A DNA stretch of 64,000 nucleotides. It comes from Pyronema omphalodes. Lineage: Eukaryota; Ascomycota; Pezizomycetes; Pezizales; Pyronemataceae. Both the position numbers and the translations under genes were made by a program. The DNA lies in NCBI GenBank assembly GCA_024516155.1, contig JAJJXM010000069.1, positions 186,001-250,000 on the forward strand, given 5' to 3'. The first letter of the stretch is position 1, and every line of letters begins with the position of its first letter. The notes under the pieces are model-generated. The model made no database searches, had not been told where the DNA came from, and saw nothing but the letters and a program-made list of their open reading frames with translations. Positions 19,195 through 32,100 of the stretch are shown here, piece by piece.

Positions 19195-20805
19195 TGTAAA
19201 CCGGGGGTCCTAGGGTAAACGGACGGCCAGGTAACTCTCAAATTTCTGAAAGAAAAAGAGAGAAGCAATGATTCCAGGAAGGGGAATTATTACTTCTCAA
19301 GGGGATTCTCCTAACGGAAAGTAGGGACGATAACAGTTATAAGTTTAAACTCTCCTGCGTATCTCAGGGAGCGTTTCAAGAGTAGTGGTTCTTGTGGTCG
19401 TCATTTCTTGAAGAGGAACGACCGGAGGTATTGTATTGATTTGGGGTGAAATATAAATTTGAGGCCGTCGGGTATTGACTCAACAGAGGACAATAACCAT
19501 TCGTGAGATGTGTTGTTGTATTCGGGGCAGTGTTGATTGCATTGCTGGATGATGGCTTCTTCGAGAGGGGGCTTTTTGGCACTTTTATATTTTTCTTATC
19601 TTGAGCTCCCCACTCATATACCCTGCAAGCACTTTGCGGTGGGCGGAAGTGGAAGTACCCTAAGACGTTGGTTGGCTACACCTAAACGTGATTTTTCCAC
19701 CATACAAAATGCAACGTTTGGTAAAAACGCTAATATCGCGAATATACTGTAAGACATCCTCTGGGCCGTTATCCGGATGATGCCTTAGTCGTTTGCTAAT
19801 GCCTGGACTCGTTCTGCTCGTCGTTTGCACTGATGTCATTAATAATAATAAGGCATCGGAATGCATTCTGAGGAATGTGCATTGCAGGACCGGCTGACGC
19901 GTCCCTGTAACTAACGTCGGACTTCAATATTCGGTTGGCGATTCCGTAGCATCCGGGAGGTCGTTCGTACGATCTGATAGTGTCGTGACGGTCGGCAATG
20001 AACTGTGGGCCTTCCAGGGGTCCCCATTAGGAGGTCGTCCAATTTTCCGTTCGTTGTACGGTCGTCTCGTCATATTGGCAGTTCGAAGGTGCGTTTGCGG
20101 AGATAAGGTTTCCGGTTATAACTCCCCGAACAGGTAGTTAACTCCTTATCCCCTTCGGCCAACTAGACTCGGCTGTTGCATGAGCTTGTTCGGTTTATCT
20201 GGTTTCCTCCGTCGGTCAGGCGTAATGCCTCGGTCACATATGACTATGTTTCCTTGTTTTATGACAAAGTGTTTTGTGAATACATTATCCCATTTTAACT
20301 TAAATACAGTTCTTTGCCCTCTTAACTCTCCTATCCTCATCAACCTCGATATCTGTTTCCTGCGGTGACCTACTTGCGTCACATTCTCGTTTCTATTTGT
20401 ATGTATATCTGGCCCGCCGGGTCTCTAAGTTCTACGACCCGTTCTGGACGGTTTTCTCGTATACGGCGGAAGAGGTGCGTTCGCTCAAAGGCTTCGGTAA
20501 GTCTTTGAGTGAGGCCCTAAGGTTATAAGTATTCCAGGTTTTTATCAGCGGCAGCGGTATGTTCCTCGAGGTATGGCTGCGCATTAGAAACCGCAGTCAT
20601 TGACCGGAAACAGACCCACCTCAGGGGCTGCCCCTGGGTTTCCCTGCCCTAGATAACGCTGACTTTTTCCCTGGCCCCCCATTATCCTACTTCCCGCGGG
20701 AAGTGGATGAAGGGTGGTTAGTAATAACTCTCGCCTTTGGCTTGAGTTATTACGTAGGTAAGAATGCCCATTCTTTTAAATGTCTTATCGGGGTAGGGTA
20801 TGACA
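19195..20805 (-). repeat. Element 3 3' LTR (1611 bp)
   Basis: It starts TGTAAACC and ends ATGACA on the plus strand and is a diverged copy of the element 2 LTRs. It carries ATAAGTTTA near 19341, a perfect 9-base match to the family II primer site. Confidence 0.92.
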
Positions 20806-20820
20806 CCACCTCCCCCCTTA
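20806..20820 (-). promoter_or_regulatory. Element 3 polypurine tract
   Basis: It is TAAGGGGGGAGGTGG-like on the minus strand, adjacent to the LTR, with the same sequence as in element 2. Confidence 0.8.
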
Positions 20821-20973
20821 CAAGATTTCGCCCCGAAATCACTGACAATGATTATAGTAATTCCTAAACGGGGTTTTTTCTGATGAAGTCCTCCAGCCCC
20901 TTGATCAACCAACACGTTCTCATGATAAGACCATCAAAACCACAGTGAGGGAAGGTATCTTACGATGAGTTGG

Positions 20974-23900
20974 TTAAACGCATTGGTCCCTCGGCATGCT
21001 GGGGTTCTTTGAGTGGAACTCGGGGAGAGATTCCAAGCAGCCTACTATGAAAGATTCATATGGTTCTTCAGTCTGATCTTCCGTCAAGGGAAAGCCTGTC
21101 CATTTGACTCGGTAAAGTACTTTTCCTCTTGTTTTCCTACTTGAAATGATTTCTTCGATTTCCCATTCCTCATTGCCTTCAATGTCATCGGCTTCCTCGA
21201 TGATGTGAAGGAGGTCTGGGGGAGGTCTGTTACCATTGTTGTACGGCTCGAGTAGGGAAACGTGGAAGGTGTTGTGGATCTTCCATTTTCCGGGAAGAGA
21301 TAAGTGCATCGCAGTTGGTGATACTACTTTCTCTATGGCGCAGCGACCGTGCTTTTTGTGGTCAAGCTTGGCTTCTGGTCTCCTTGTTTGTATGTGTCGT
21401 CCGTCTAACATGACCAGATCCCCAACCTTAAATTCTGGGGCATACTTTCGTTTAGCGTCGGCATACTTGTGCATCCTTTCTTGTGTTCAGTTCAAGTTCT
21501 GGATAAGTATGCCATGGACAGAGGTGATGTGGTTAATGAAGCTTTGTTCCTCATTTAGTTTTGTGTTTGATGATGCCGGGTTGGTGCATGCCGGATGTCT
21601 TCCGTAATTGGCGTAGAAGGGCGACATGCCAGTGGCCTGCGTTATTGAATTGTTTTAGGCGAATTCTGCCATGGGTAGTAGGTCGACCCAATCATCCATT
21701 TCATGATTGATGAATGATCGGAGGTATGCTTCGATGGTCTGATTGATTCGTTCGGTTTGTCCATCAGTTTGAGGATGGAAGGCGGCCCTCATTCTTGGGC
21801 GAACACCCAAAACGCCTAAGAATTGTTTCCTCTCTGTCGAAGTGAATCTGGAGTCTCGATGCGACATTATATCTGTCGCAATGCCGATGAATCTCCAAAT
21901 CTCTCTTGCAAATATCCTGAGTAGATGAGCAGCTGTTTGTTCATCTTTCTTGAGCGGGATAAGATGAGCCATCTTTGTGAATCTATCGATGATGACCCAT
22001 CGTTGATCGCAACCATGAGAGAGCAGTAAGTCAGTTATAAAATCCATGGCGATTGATGTCCATGGAGCGTATGGAAGCTCGAGTGGTGAAAGCATTCCAT
22101 AAGGTTTCTACCGTGCTGTTTTGTCATGTTGACATTCGTTACAGCTTCGGATGTATTCGATTATTTCCTGGTCCATCTTTGGCCACCAGAAATTTCGTCT
22201 TATCAATTCTATTGTGTTATCTTGGCCAAAGTGGCCTGCAATTTTACTGTTATGCTCTGTATGAAGGACCGCTTGAAGTGCATTCTGTAGGACCCAGAGT
22301 AGTCCTCTGCCATATAATAAACCGTTTTTTTCTTCTAATAATCCTTCCGTCCTAGCCTTTTTCTTTCCTTCTTGATCCTTCGCACTTCCATCCAAACTCC
22401 TTAAAGCCTGCTGGTATGCCGCGTCCTTCTTTCCTGCTTCCTTTATATCCATTTCAACTTGCTTTGTCCATCTAGATACTGCCGTTGACAGATATTCTAG
22501 TTGAACAGCCGAGCAACAAAAGACCATTCCTTCTCCTCCTGTACTCATTGCTGACATTGCGTCGAAGTGTTTTTCTTTCAAGATCGTCTGTACAGGCTGA
22601 TCTCGATCTCCCCCCTGTTCAGGGCGGTACTCCGGGCGCCTAGACAATGCATCTGGCTTGCCATTACTTGTTCCTTTTCGATAAAAGATTTTGAAGTCCA
22701 CAGCGGCCAATTTCTGAGCCCAGCGTGCCTGCCTTCCGTTAAGCACTTTAGTTGTCATAAAGTACTCGAGACCTTTATGGTCGGTGTATACCTGAACCAT
22801 GTGTAAGGATCCCTCCAGATATCGTCTCCAAACCTTAAAGCAGTCAACAATCGCTAGTAATTCCTTGTCGTGAATTTCATAATTGATTTCTGCTGGGGAG
22901 AATGTCCTGGAGTGAAAGGCGACAGGGTGCAATTTGTTATCATCCCCTTTTTGTGACAGGGTGGCACCTAGTGCGAAATCTGAAGCATCGGTTTCAACAA
23001 TACATTCGCGCCGAGGGTCGAAATGTGTGAGGATCGGTGCTGTCGTGAAGCATTTCTTGAGTTTTTCAAATGCTGTTGTCATGTTTTCGGTCCAAACCCA
23101 ATCTTTTGGTGAACCTTTCGTTGAGTCGCTTAAGGGTTTTGCGATCTTGGAGAATCTCGCAATCAAGCAACGGTAAAAGTTGGCAAATCCGATGAATGAT
23201 TGGACGCCCTTCAAATTAGTTGGCCGCTGCCAATCTTGAATGCTCTGAACCTTATCCTGGGCCATTTCAATTCCGTCTTGCGAAATGACATAGCCTTAAA
23301 AATCAACCTTGGACGTTGCCCAGGAACACTTGTCCTGAGAAATAGCCAGGCCGTTTTCTGCAAGTGGTTCCAGAACATCTATGACTAGTCGGTCGTGCTC
23401 TTTCTCTGTTTCGGCACAGATGAGAATATCGTCAAGGTAGACAATGAGGCCTTGATCGAGTAAGTCCCGGAAAATGTGGTTCATCACTTTCTGGAAGGTT
23501 GCCGGTGCATTAGAGAGTCCGACCGGCATTACGGTGTATTGGTACAGCCCATCCCCGGTTTTGAAGGCTGTCTTCCATTCGGCTCCTGGCTTTATCCTGA
23601 TTAGATTATAGCCGTTTTTGAGATCAATTTTGGTAAAGATCTTGGCACCGCGGCCCCGATCCTGTAGTTCGGTCATGATCAGTAAGGGGTACCGGTTTGC
23701 TATGGTCACTTGATTCAAGCCCCGGTAATCGACACAAAGTCGTAGTCCTCTGCCATGGGGTTTTGGGACGAAGATGATTGGTGCCGTTGCTGGGGATTTT
23801 GAATGTCTAATTTTACCGAGTTCCAACATTTCTTTGAGACATTTTCGGATTTCTGTGAGCTCGGCTTCGTTCAAGGGGTACATTGGTCCCCATGGTGGCT

Positions 23901-24728
23901 GTTCTCCTTCCCTGAGGTCGATTGTATGATCATATGGCTTATGATCCGGTAGCCTGTCGGCTAGTTCCTTCCCCAAGACTTCGCATAGGGATCGGAACTT
24001 ATCGGGTATGATGCAGGCTGCGTTGATGTCGGTTGTGTCTGAAGTAACAGCGGCAACATACACAATCACTGTGGCATCTTCATTGAATAGGATATCTGGA
24101 TCCAACGAGAGCGAGAATCCTTGTGCTGCAGCTAGCGTACAGTGTTGCTTGCAGAAGTTGGTATCCAAGGTAATGTTGTTGGGATTTCCCCAAAAGTTGT
24201 TCGGTTGATGTTTTGCCATCCACCAACAGGCCGGGATGATATCCGTTCCTGATTCTAACGGCATAATTTCGAAAGTTTCCCTTGTATAATGCTGTCGGTA
24301 TTGCAAGAGGAGAGAATGGGTCAAGGCCTGTCCAGCCTCACGTAGTGCAGATCCGTCTGCTCCATTGATGCGTAAGGCTGGTTTCGATTGATGTGGGGAA
24401 GATTATGTCTCGCTACAAATGTCGAACTGATAATAGGGATTGCTGCTCCAGTGTCAAACATTGTTCGAACGCAGAACACCTGTTCCCCTGGTACTGATAT
24501 GTTCATTTTGACTATGGGCCGTGGCCCGGACTTTGGGGGTTGATTTTCAACCTTTTTCGTGATTTTAGCCTTTTTACTGTGTTTTTGAGTTTTTTGTGTT
24601 TTTGTCCGTTTAACGCCGGAAATCGAAAGATGTCTATGGTTTAATGCGTCTTGATCTGGCTGACCGTGCTTGCGCATCGTGGCCGGTCTTGTTAGTTGAA
24701 ATCCGAATGTTCGGACCTCATCTCCCAA
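20974..24728 (-). pseudogene. Element 3 pol remnant
   Basis: It is homologous to element 2 pol throughout: protease DTG (FDTGAAIP), RT (VYLDD), RNase H, integrase and chromodomain. Breaks visible against element 2 are a shift near 24375, a stop just after VDF near 23296, a stop near 22108 (GGTAG), a stop near 21655 and a stop near 21487. At the RT cysteine position it keeps TGT (23326-23328), unlike elements 1 and 2. It is not functional. Confidence 0.88.
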
Positions 24729-26409
24729 ACACGGAGCGATTCTGGTAAAACCGGCGCAACTGCGGCTACCTGCTTAGCCTTTTTGGTGGGTCGCTCCTCT
24801 TCAAACTCTTCAACCTCAGCCTCGTCGTCGGTTGACCTTGCTCTTTCCTTTCGATTCACCGCAGCCACTTTTGCTGCACGTTCGGTACCTTGGGCGGTCT
24901 TCTTCGCAAAGCATTCCAATGCGTGATGGCTACAACGTCCACATCTTCGACAGGAGGCCTTATCCGCCTTGTACTGGTCGATTTCAGACTGGAGCACACC
25001 AACCAATGCATCCCGGGTGCTCTGAAATGTCTTCTCCTTTGGTTTGTTGGTGGTTGAAGGTCTATCCCTCTGGTTATCCTTCCATTTCTGGTGGCGTGTT
25101 TTATCTCTCTCATTCTTCTTTGTTGACCTATCTTTTTCTGGCTGGAAATCGATCTGTTGTAGGAGTGGATTCCCCTTCCGATTCTTCTCCTTTTCTCTGT
25201 TGGTGGCCTTCTTTACAAGGGCGGCCTTGAAGAGTTCGAAGAATGAGTCGTATAGATCTTCGGTCAGATCCGATGCTGCTAGGACGACCCTGTCATCGAA
25301 GGACTGAGCATACATCTCTCGGAGAACCTCTCACGAGAGCTGAGCCTTTTCCTGGTAGATTGACATCCGGATTCCCCACTGGTCGGCGGGAAGCCCGGTC
25401 TTGTGCAAGCCCGGGAGGTGTTTCCAGCGAAGCTTGTTCATTTTCGCGGGGTAGTTCCGCCGCTTATGTGGGTCGCGGAAGTATTGAGTCATTGCGCCGC
25501 GTAGGTTTCCTAGGTGTCTTGTTGCTTAGAGGACTCCCACGTGTCGACGCGATTCTGATGCCATTGGCGCGCATCGCCCTTTAGGAAGGATCCAAGCAAA
25601 TGGATATTTTGAAGGTCCGTCTGATAGTCAATCGCTCGGACTGTCATGAACTCCTTCACGGCCTTGAACCAAGGCATGAACTCTGCTTTCTCTTCAGAAA
25701 ATGATTCTGGCTCCTTCATTTTAGGAGCTTTACCAACGGCTCACGTGCTTTGTTTTTTGACAATCGATTCTTCTTATCCCTTTTGCGCAGCTCCCGAATG
25801 TATTGCCAAATTTCCTCTGGGACCTGTTCGGCAGACCTGGGCGCAGAGTCTGAATCAGAATCTGAGGACTCAGAGCTACTGCCGTCAGGTAGAGGAGGAG
25901 GAGGGGGTACACGTCCGTTTGGTGGACTACTTCCCCGTCTAGAACCTTTTCGGAAGGCTTGGATGGATCCTCGTCCATTCCATTCATTTGGTCTGGCAGG
26001 AATCGGCGGTGGCAGGTTGTAAAGGGAGTCATCATCTCCCTGGTCGCCGGGTTTGGAAATGGTCATGTCGTGGTCACTCTCCGGTGAAGGGGCCCGACCA
26101 TCACTGCAACGTCATTGGATGACTTCACTGATTAGTGACGCTACATCTGCTTGCCTACCCGGGCACGCAACCCTTTTGACCTGCTCCTGTAATCCCAGCT
26201 CAATGGTCTTCCACTTGTTGTCGAAGGCAGCCTGTAACTCTTCTCTTTCCCGTTGACTTGCCGCGCCGGCCTCGTCTTGTTGTTTCTTCAGGCGATCATG
26301 ATCAGCCTGTTGTCGTTTCTGGAGTTGTGAAAGGCGGTCCATTTCTTTTCGGACTCTCTTTTTCTCTTCCGCCAAGTCTGCCTTCAATGCGGCTTCCTTA
26401 TCCTTCAAC
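24692..26409 (-). pseudogene. Element 3 gag remnant, C-terminal two thirds
   Basis: It is homologous to element 2 gag from the coiled coil to the zinc knuckle (now CRRCGRCSHHALEC). Lesions are a stop near 26112, frame breaks near 25720 and 25497, and a stop in the 25325 region. It ends at the LINE N insertion, whose 13-bp duplication is 26397-26409. The slippery site has decayed to TTTCAAC. Confidence 0.87.
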
Positions 26410-26614
26410 AGCTACATCACAGGTCCGAAGCGTGATGCACGAGAAGCATGCCACTAACGCCGCCCAGGACAAGCTTGATGCCCTCAAGACCATGCCCCCC
26501 CTACCTCTCCTTGCAATCACTTCGACCGAAGCGACACCGGAACCTCACTCTGACAGTTCATCTGCTCAGGACACACCTCTACCCAACACCCCAAGCACTG
26601 CCCCTGCTGAGACC
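26410..26614 (+). pseudogene. LINE N ORF1 fragment
   Basis: It matches the middle of LINE M ORF1 (around SPVRSLMH and the Pro/Ser/Asp-rich SSSAQDTPLPNTPSTAP). It begins inside ORF1, so the copy is 5'-truncated, as LINE insertions commonly are. Element 4 cuts it after AGACC. Confidence 0.75.
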
Positions 26615-27750
26615 TGTCACGGCTCGAGAATTATTACCTTCCCCCTCCTCGTCATTCATTCACCTATTATTATTCGCTTCATTATTCAGCACTCGTTTGT
26701 TTATTTATTTCTATTATCCTTCGGTCATCGATCATCGCTAGTCACTCGCCTGGGTTAGGGTTAAGCTCAATTCCCAAATTGTCACAAAGATCACGTGACC
26801 TGTCCCCAGGGATAGGGGTCGGATCGGATACCTTTTCGGAAATTCCATACCTACGGTCCACCGATCATCTTATCCGATAAGATAAGATCGGTCACGTGTG
26901 TCTTATCAGTAGTAGATCAGTATGCACGCGCACTGGTCTACTAATGTGCGCACACGTGACTAGGGCTAGGGCACGATCATCTTATCGATAAGATAAGATC
27001 TAGTCATGTGACCTTATCAGTATTGCCCTATCGTTCCAATCGCAGCTGATCTGGTTTCACGTGACTAGGGTTAGGGTTGCACCCACACGCACAGAAACTA
27101 GGGCTAGGTTTTTGACCGTACGCGCACAGCTAGGGTTAGGGTTACGGACGCACGCGCACGATTAGGATTACGAAGCGCGCGCGTGACTTCGCTTAGGGTT
27201 ACGTTACCGCGCACGCGAAGTACGATATCGCGCAGGCAAGTTACGCTATTGCGCACGCGAGATACGCTAACGAGCGCGCGACCAGGCTCTGCACGCAAAC
27301 ACGCTCATGTGGTACGAATGCGTTAGCACGTCTAGAACGCGCAACCGCGACGGCGTTGTTTACTTAGTTATTTTTCGGGAAAAATCTGCAAGTAGTGGCT
27401 CGGCGTGTAAGGAGGAAAAATTGTATATAAGAGGAATGTTTCTTTGTTTGTTTTTTGTGTTTTTCTTTTCTCCTTACACAGTTATTTGTTTATTTACGAA
27501 TTCAAATACTTTGTCGATCTTTGTTTACGTCCTCGTTTTCGTCCCCGCCTTTGGATCTCTTTGTCCCTTGAAATCTTTGTTTATTTCCTTAACTTGTCAT
27601 CACAGAAATCTCTAAGTTGATGCTCGACACAGCTTAAGAGTTTCTAACGTTGAAGTTATTATAAGGATATCTTCATTGAACTCAAGAGTGAATAATAGAG
27701 AAGAGCCCTCAGGTTCTCCATCAGCTATCTCTCCCTTGTTCGCCGTTACA
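26615..27750 (+). repeat. Element 4 5' LTR with GATA palindromes and CG-rich repeats
   Basis: It starts TGTCACGGCTCG and ends GTTACA, as in element 6, but carries about 570 bp more U3 sequence. That extra part has two near-identical blocks (about 26864-26912 and 26976-27026), each with an ATCTTATC(C)GATAAGAT palindrome plus a further GATAAG, a CACGTG or CATGTG, and CTTATCAGTA. Then follow several CTAGGGTTAGGGTT runs (27065-27150) and a series of GCGCACGCGA-type repeats (27160-27290). TATATAAG is at 27424-27431. Confidence 0.93.
27424..27431 (+). promoter_or_regulatory. Element 4 TATA box
   Basis: TATATAAG is followed 43 nt later by the self-primer sequence TTACACAGTTAT (27474-27485), which should lie near the transcript's 5' end. 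Element 6 has the same arrangement. Confidence 0.7.
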
Positions 27751-27752
27751 AC

Positions 27753-27764
27753 ATAACTGTGTAA
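27753..27764 (+). promoter_or_regulatory. Element 4 primer-binding site (self-priming type)
   Basis: ATAACTGTGTAA starts 2 nt after the LTR end and is the exact 12-nt reverse complement of TTACACAGTTAT at 27474-27485. There is no tRNA-type TGG. Confidence 0.8.
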
Positions 27765-27813
27765 TCAAGACCTGCCAGCTCTACCGTCAACTCTTGATTA
27801 CAACAAGCTTTAC

Positions 27814-27984
27814 ATGCTTCACAACCTCTGGTTCTACGTATTCATCAATCTATTACCGGTCTTCCCCTCCCTCGAAAACCCCGTCGTCCTTGACGAAATC
27901 GAAATTGCCCGACAACTTGGAAATGAATACTCAGCAACTCAAATTCAATACAACGATGAAACCAACATCTGGCACCTCCGTTAA
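27814..27984 (+). CDS. Conserved 56-aa leader ORF (element 4 copy)
   Basis: It is an ATG-to-TAA frame between primer site and gag, starting MLHNLWFY and ending WHLR. Element 6 has a frame of exactly the same length at 54229-54399; 35 of 56 residues are identical, including the run DEIEIARQLG and the ends. In that run the two copies differ at the DNA level only by synonymous changes, which indicates selection for protein. I recognise no domain. The N-terminal half is hydrophobic and aromatic and the C-terminal half is polar. It ends 9 nt before the gag ATG, so gag may depend on reinitiation. Confidence 0.7.
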   Translation: MLHNLWFYVFINLLPVFPSLENPVVLDEIEIARQLGNEYSATQIQYNDETNIWHLR

Positions 27985-27993
27985 ACCCCTGAA

Positions 27994-29112
27994 ATGAACT
28001 AAAATGACAAGGTCATTGTGGCCCTGTACCTCAACGAAGCCGAAAGGCTGAAGGTCGAACAGGACCCCACGAAGATTAAACTGGTCCACAACGCCGTAAA
28101 GGAATACGAACGAGACTGTCAACTTAGAGAGGACCTTCGAGCCGAACTAACAGAAGCTCGAAAGGATAACTCCCTCTACACCCAACGAATTACCGATTTG
28201 GACAGGGATCTCGAAAGCGCCAATGCCTCCGTTGAACTTCTACAAGCCCTTACGAAAAACGGTCCCCTTCCGAATACCCATCCTATCGAATTACCCAACC
28301 CACCTGAGTTTTCTGGTGCACGCAAGGAGCTCTTGAACTTCATTTCGAAGGTCAGATCCAAGCTCGCCGGAGACTCCTCCCGTTTTACCGATGATCAACA
28401 TAAGCTACATTACACTTATGGAAACCTCAAAGGCAACGCCCAGAATCAAATTCAACCTTACGTCCTTACAGATGAGATTAAGCTTTAGGACGTTGAGGCT
28501 CTCATTGCAATTCTGGAAGCTGCCTTTGGAGATCCTGATCAAGCTGGAACTGCGTCTGCGGAATTGGATAAACTTCAACAGGGCAACCGTGAGTTTAGCC
28601 AATATTACGCAGTGTACCAACGATTAATGGCTATCTTGAACTACGATGAGAACGCAAAGAAGGCTGCACTGAAGCGTGGACTCTCTCGAGACCTTCAGAC
28701 CAGTTTTGTTTACCAAGCCGAAGAACCTCAGAACTTCACCAAGTTTGTGGATCTTTGCATGAAGCTAGATCATTCAATTCGAGCTCACTCAAACACCACG
28801 AAATGTCATGTTCCTTCGATCCCCAGTAGTACCAGCTCCACGACGTCTCGCCCGGCGTCCCACCCAACGAATACCAATAGTGGTGATTACGGATCGGCCC
28901 CCATGGACCTATCAGCTTCCCAAAAGGCGCACAACCAACGCCCTCGTGATGAACGAATGGCTAAGGGACTTTGCGTTTACTGTGGATCAGCTGACCATTT
29001 CAAAAACGAATGCTCTACGTTGGCAGCAAACAACTCCCGCAAGATCCGCCTAGCGGCCGCCGAGGTTGTGGATATTCCAACAAACCCCGACTTCGACCAG
29101 GGAAAACAGTAG
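27994..29112 (+). pseudogene. Element 4 gag with two nonsense codons
   Basis: It is homologous to the 375-aa gag of element 6 along its length, ending in the CX2CX4HX4C knuckle CVYCGSADHFKNEC. The third codon is TAA (28000-28002), and a TAG occurs at 28486-28488, where element 6 reads LKD. The frame is otherwise kept. The -1 heptamer GGGAAAA lies at 29100-29106. Confidence 0.88.
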
Positions 29113-32100
29113 TCCATCAACATGCCGTTGGCTCTTTTGTTGGACCAGCCCCTACCTCGTCTTGCGTTTCATCTCAGGCAATTGTTTATGTATCTGCTAG
29201 TTCTTTGTCAAGTAAGCAACAAAACGAATTGGATGGGAATCATTTGGTCATGCCATGTACACTAACTGAACACAACACCAAAATCGATACTCATGCTCTC
29301 GTAGACTGCGCATGCACGGGAATTTCCTTCATGAACGGAGACTTCGCACGCCAACACAACTTTCCCCGTTATCAATTGAAAAACCCCAAAATGGTTGAAG
29401 TAATTGATGGTCGACCTATTTCATCAGCAGACATCACCGAATACATTGAAGTCGAATGTACAATAGGAGACCATCATGAATTACTAACTGCTTACGTTGC
29501 TTGGCTGGGTCATTATCCCCTCGTTTTAGGAATCCCATGGCTTTGTAAACACGATGTTACAATAAACTTCGACGATAATGATATCAAATTCTCTTCACCG
29601 AAATGTCTCCCCCACCGTACCACATTAACACCCACCCCTGTTAAGGGTATTGCTCTGAAACAACAAAATAAGATCTGTGCTATTTCAGCTATGACGTTTC
29701 CACGAATCGTAAACAATTCCAATAATCGTTACGGAAAAGTCGAACAATTCTCCTTATCGTTGAACGAAATCAGCACAGCCATCCAACCAGAGAAAGAAGA
29801 ACCAGATCTTAAGACCATTGTACCACCAGAATATGACCAGTACTTGGGAATCTTCGAAAATGTCAATGCAGACGAGTTACCGCCCCATCGACCGTCGGAG
29901 CACAAGATATCACTCTTCGATGGTTTTCAGCCTCCCTTCGGTCCCCTTTACTCCCTGTCACGCCCAGAGCTGGAGGAGTTGAAACGATGGTTAGATGAAA
30001 ACCTTACCAAAGGTTTCATTCGTGCCTCCTCATCTCCAGCGGCTGCTCACATTCTTTTGGCAAAGAAAGGTGATGGTTCGCTGCGTTTGGTAGTCGATTA
30101 CCGTGGAATCAACGCCGGAACAATAAAGAACCGCTACCCCCTCCCCCTGATGCAGGATACCTTAATGAACCTTTCACCAGCTAAGTGGTTCACTAAGCTC
30201 GACATTAGGGGTGCGTATAATTTAATACGTATGGCAAATGGGGAAGAATGGAAAACTGCTTTTCGTACCCGGTATGGATTATTCAAATCATTGGTTATGC
30301 CCTTTGGGCTCACCAATGCCCCTGCAACGTTTCAGAACTTCCTCAACGCAGTATTGGCACCTTATCTTGATCGATTCTGTGCTGCTTATCTGGACAATAC
30401 CCTGATCTATTCAGATAATCTCGACGAACATAAACAACATGTTAAATTGATCCTTGAAGCGTTCGAAAAAGCGGGATTGCATCTCAAACCAGAGAAATGC
30501 GAGTTCCACCAGAAGGAAGTAAAGTACTTAGGACTCAGCATCAGTACAGAAGAAATAAAGATGGACCCTGAGAAGATTACTGCAGTCCGGGATTGGGAAT
30601 CCCCCCGAAACCTCAAAGATGTTAGAGTATTTTTGGGTTTTGCAAATTTCTATCGACGTTTCGTTAAAAACTATTCAAAGATAGTCCAACCTCTCACGTT
30701 GCTCACATGAAAAGGAGTTCCTTTCGTCTGGTCGGAACCCCAACAACAGGGTTTTGAGGAATTGAAATCAACGTTTCCTTGCGCCCCCGTCCTGGCTCGT
30801 TTCGACCCAGACCGGGATGTTATTGTTGAAACAGATGCTTCTGATTATGTCCCTGCTGGAGTACTTTCCCAGTATGATGATGAAGGAATCTTACATCCTA
30901 TTGCTTACTTCTCAATGAAACATTCCCCCGCCGAGTGTAATTATGAGATATATGATGAAGAACTCATGGCTATCGTCCGGGCCTTCGAAGAATGGCGTCC
31001 CGAATTACAGTCTGTTATTAACCCAATTCGAGTATTGTCACATCATAAGAATCTGGAATATTTTACTTCGACGAAGCTCCTGAACCGCCGTCAAGCCCCT
31101 TGGTCACAGTTTTTGTCTCAGTTTATTTTGAAGATTGTTTACCACCCCGGTACCGAAGGCGGTAAACCAGAGACACTGACTCGTCGATCCGGAGATCTGC
31201 CTAAAGAGGCGGATGAACACTCCCTAGAGAACCATACAACGATCATTAAGCCGGAGAATATCCTTCACGTTGCGGCTGTTACCCCTAGCACTCAACAAAC
31301 AATAACGGAGTCGCAACAAACAATAATACCGGACGAACAACAAACAAACCCCACCTTATCCCAGCTCTTCACGGAAGCCTACGATAAAGACCCATTCCCT
31401 ACTAAGGTTATTGAAATGCTAAACAATAACACTCGTTATTGTAAAGACATTACATTGGCAGGATGTACAGTAAACAATAACCGTTTATTCTACCGGGGAT
31501 ATTTATGGGTCCCGAATTAAGAACCCCTACGATTACATCTAATGCAACAACACCACGACTCTCCTACGGCTGGACACCCAGGTAGATCTAAAACATCAGA
31601 ATACCGCCCAAGAACCTATACGTGGCCCCAGACGACAGCAGACGTGGAAAGATATATTCGAAATTGTCATACCTACCAACGTTCGAAACCTACCAGACAC
31701 GCCCCGTTTGGTATTCTACGCCCACTACCTACTCCAGAAAGACCCTGGCAGGACATATCAATGGACTTCGTAACAGGATTACCATGGTCTAATGGGTGTG
31801 ATGCAATTTGGGTAGTTGTGGATAGATTAACCAAAGAACGACATCTGATTGCCTGTCGAACGGATATCGACGCAAAGGAATTATCGTCTTTGTTTATTAC
31901 CCACATCTTCCGATTGCATGGAATCCCCCTTACCAATATCTCTGATCGAGGACCCCAATTCGCTGCTTGGGTTTGGAAGAATCTCTGTTGACGTTTGGGA
32001 ATCGAGCCTCGATTATCTACGGCATTCCATCCACAACCAGACGGCCAAACAGAACAGATGAACGCTATTATGGAACAATACCTCTGAGCCCACGTCAACT

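Noticed and set aside
27065..27155. CTAGGGTTAGGGTT runs as a telomere or telomere relic
   Set aside because: The runs are short, interspersed with other motifs, and repeated in the other LTR of the same element, so they belong to the LTR.
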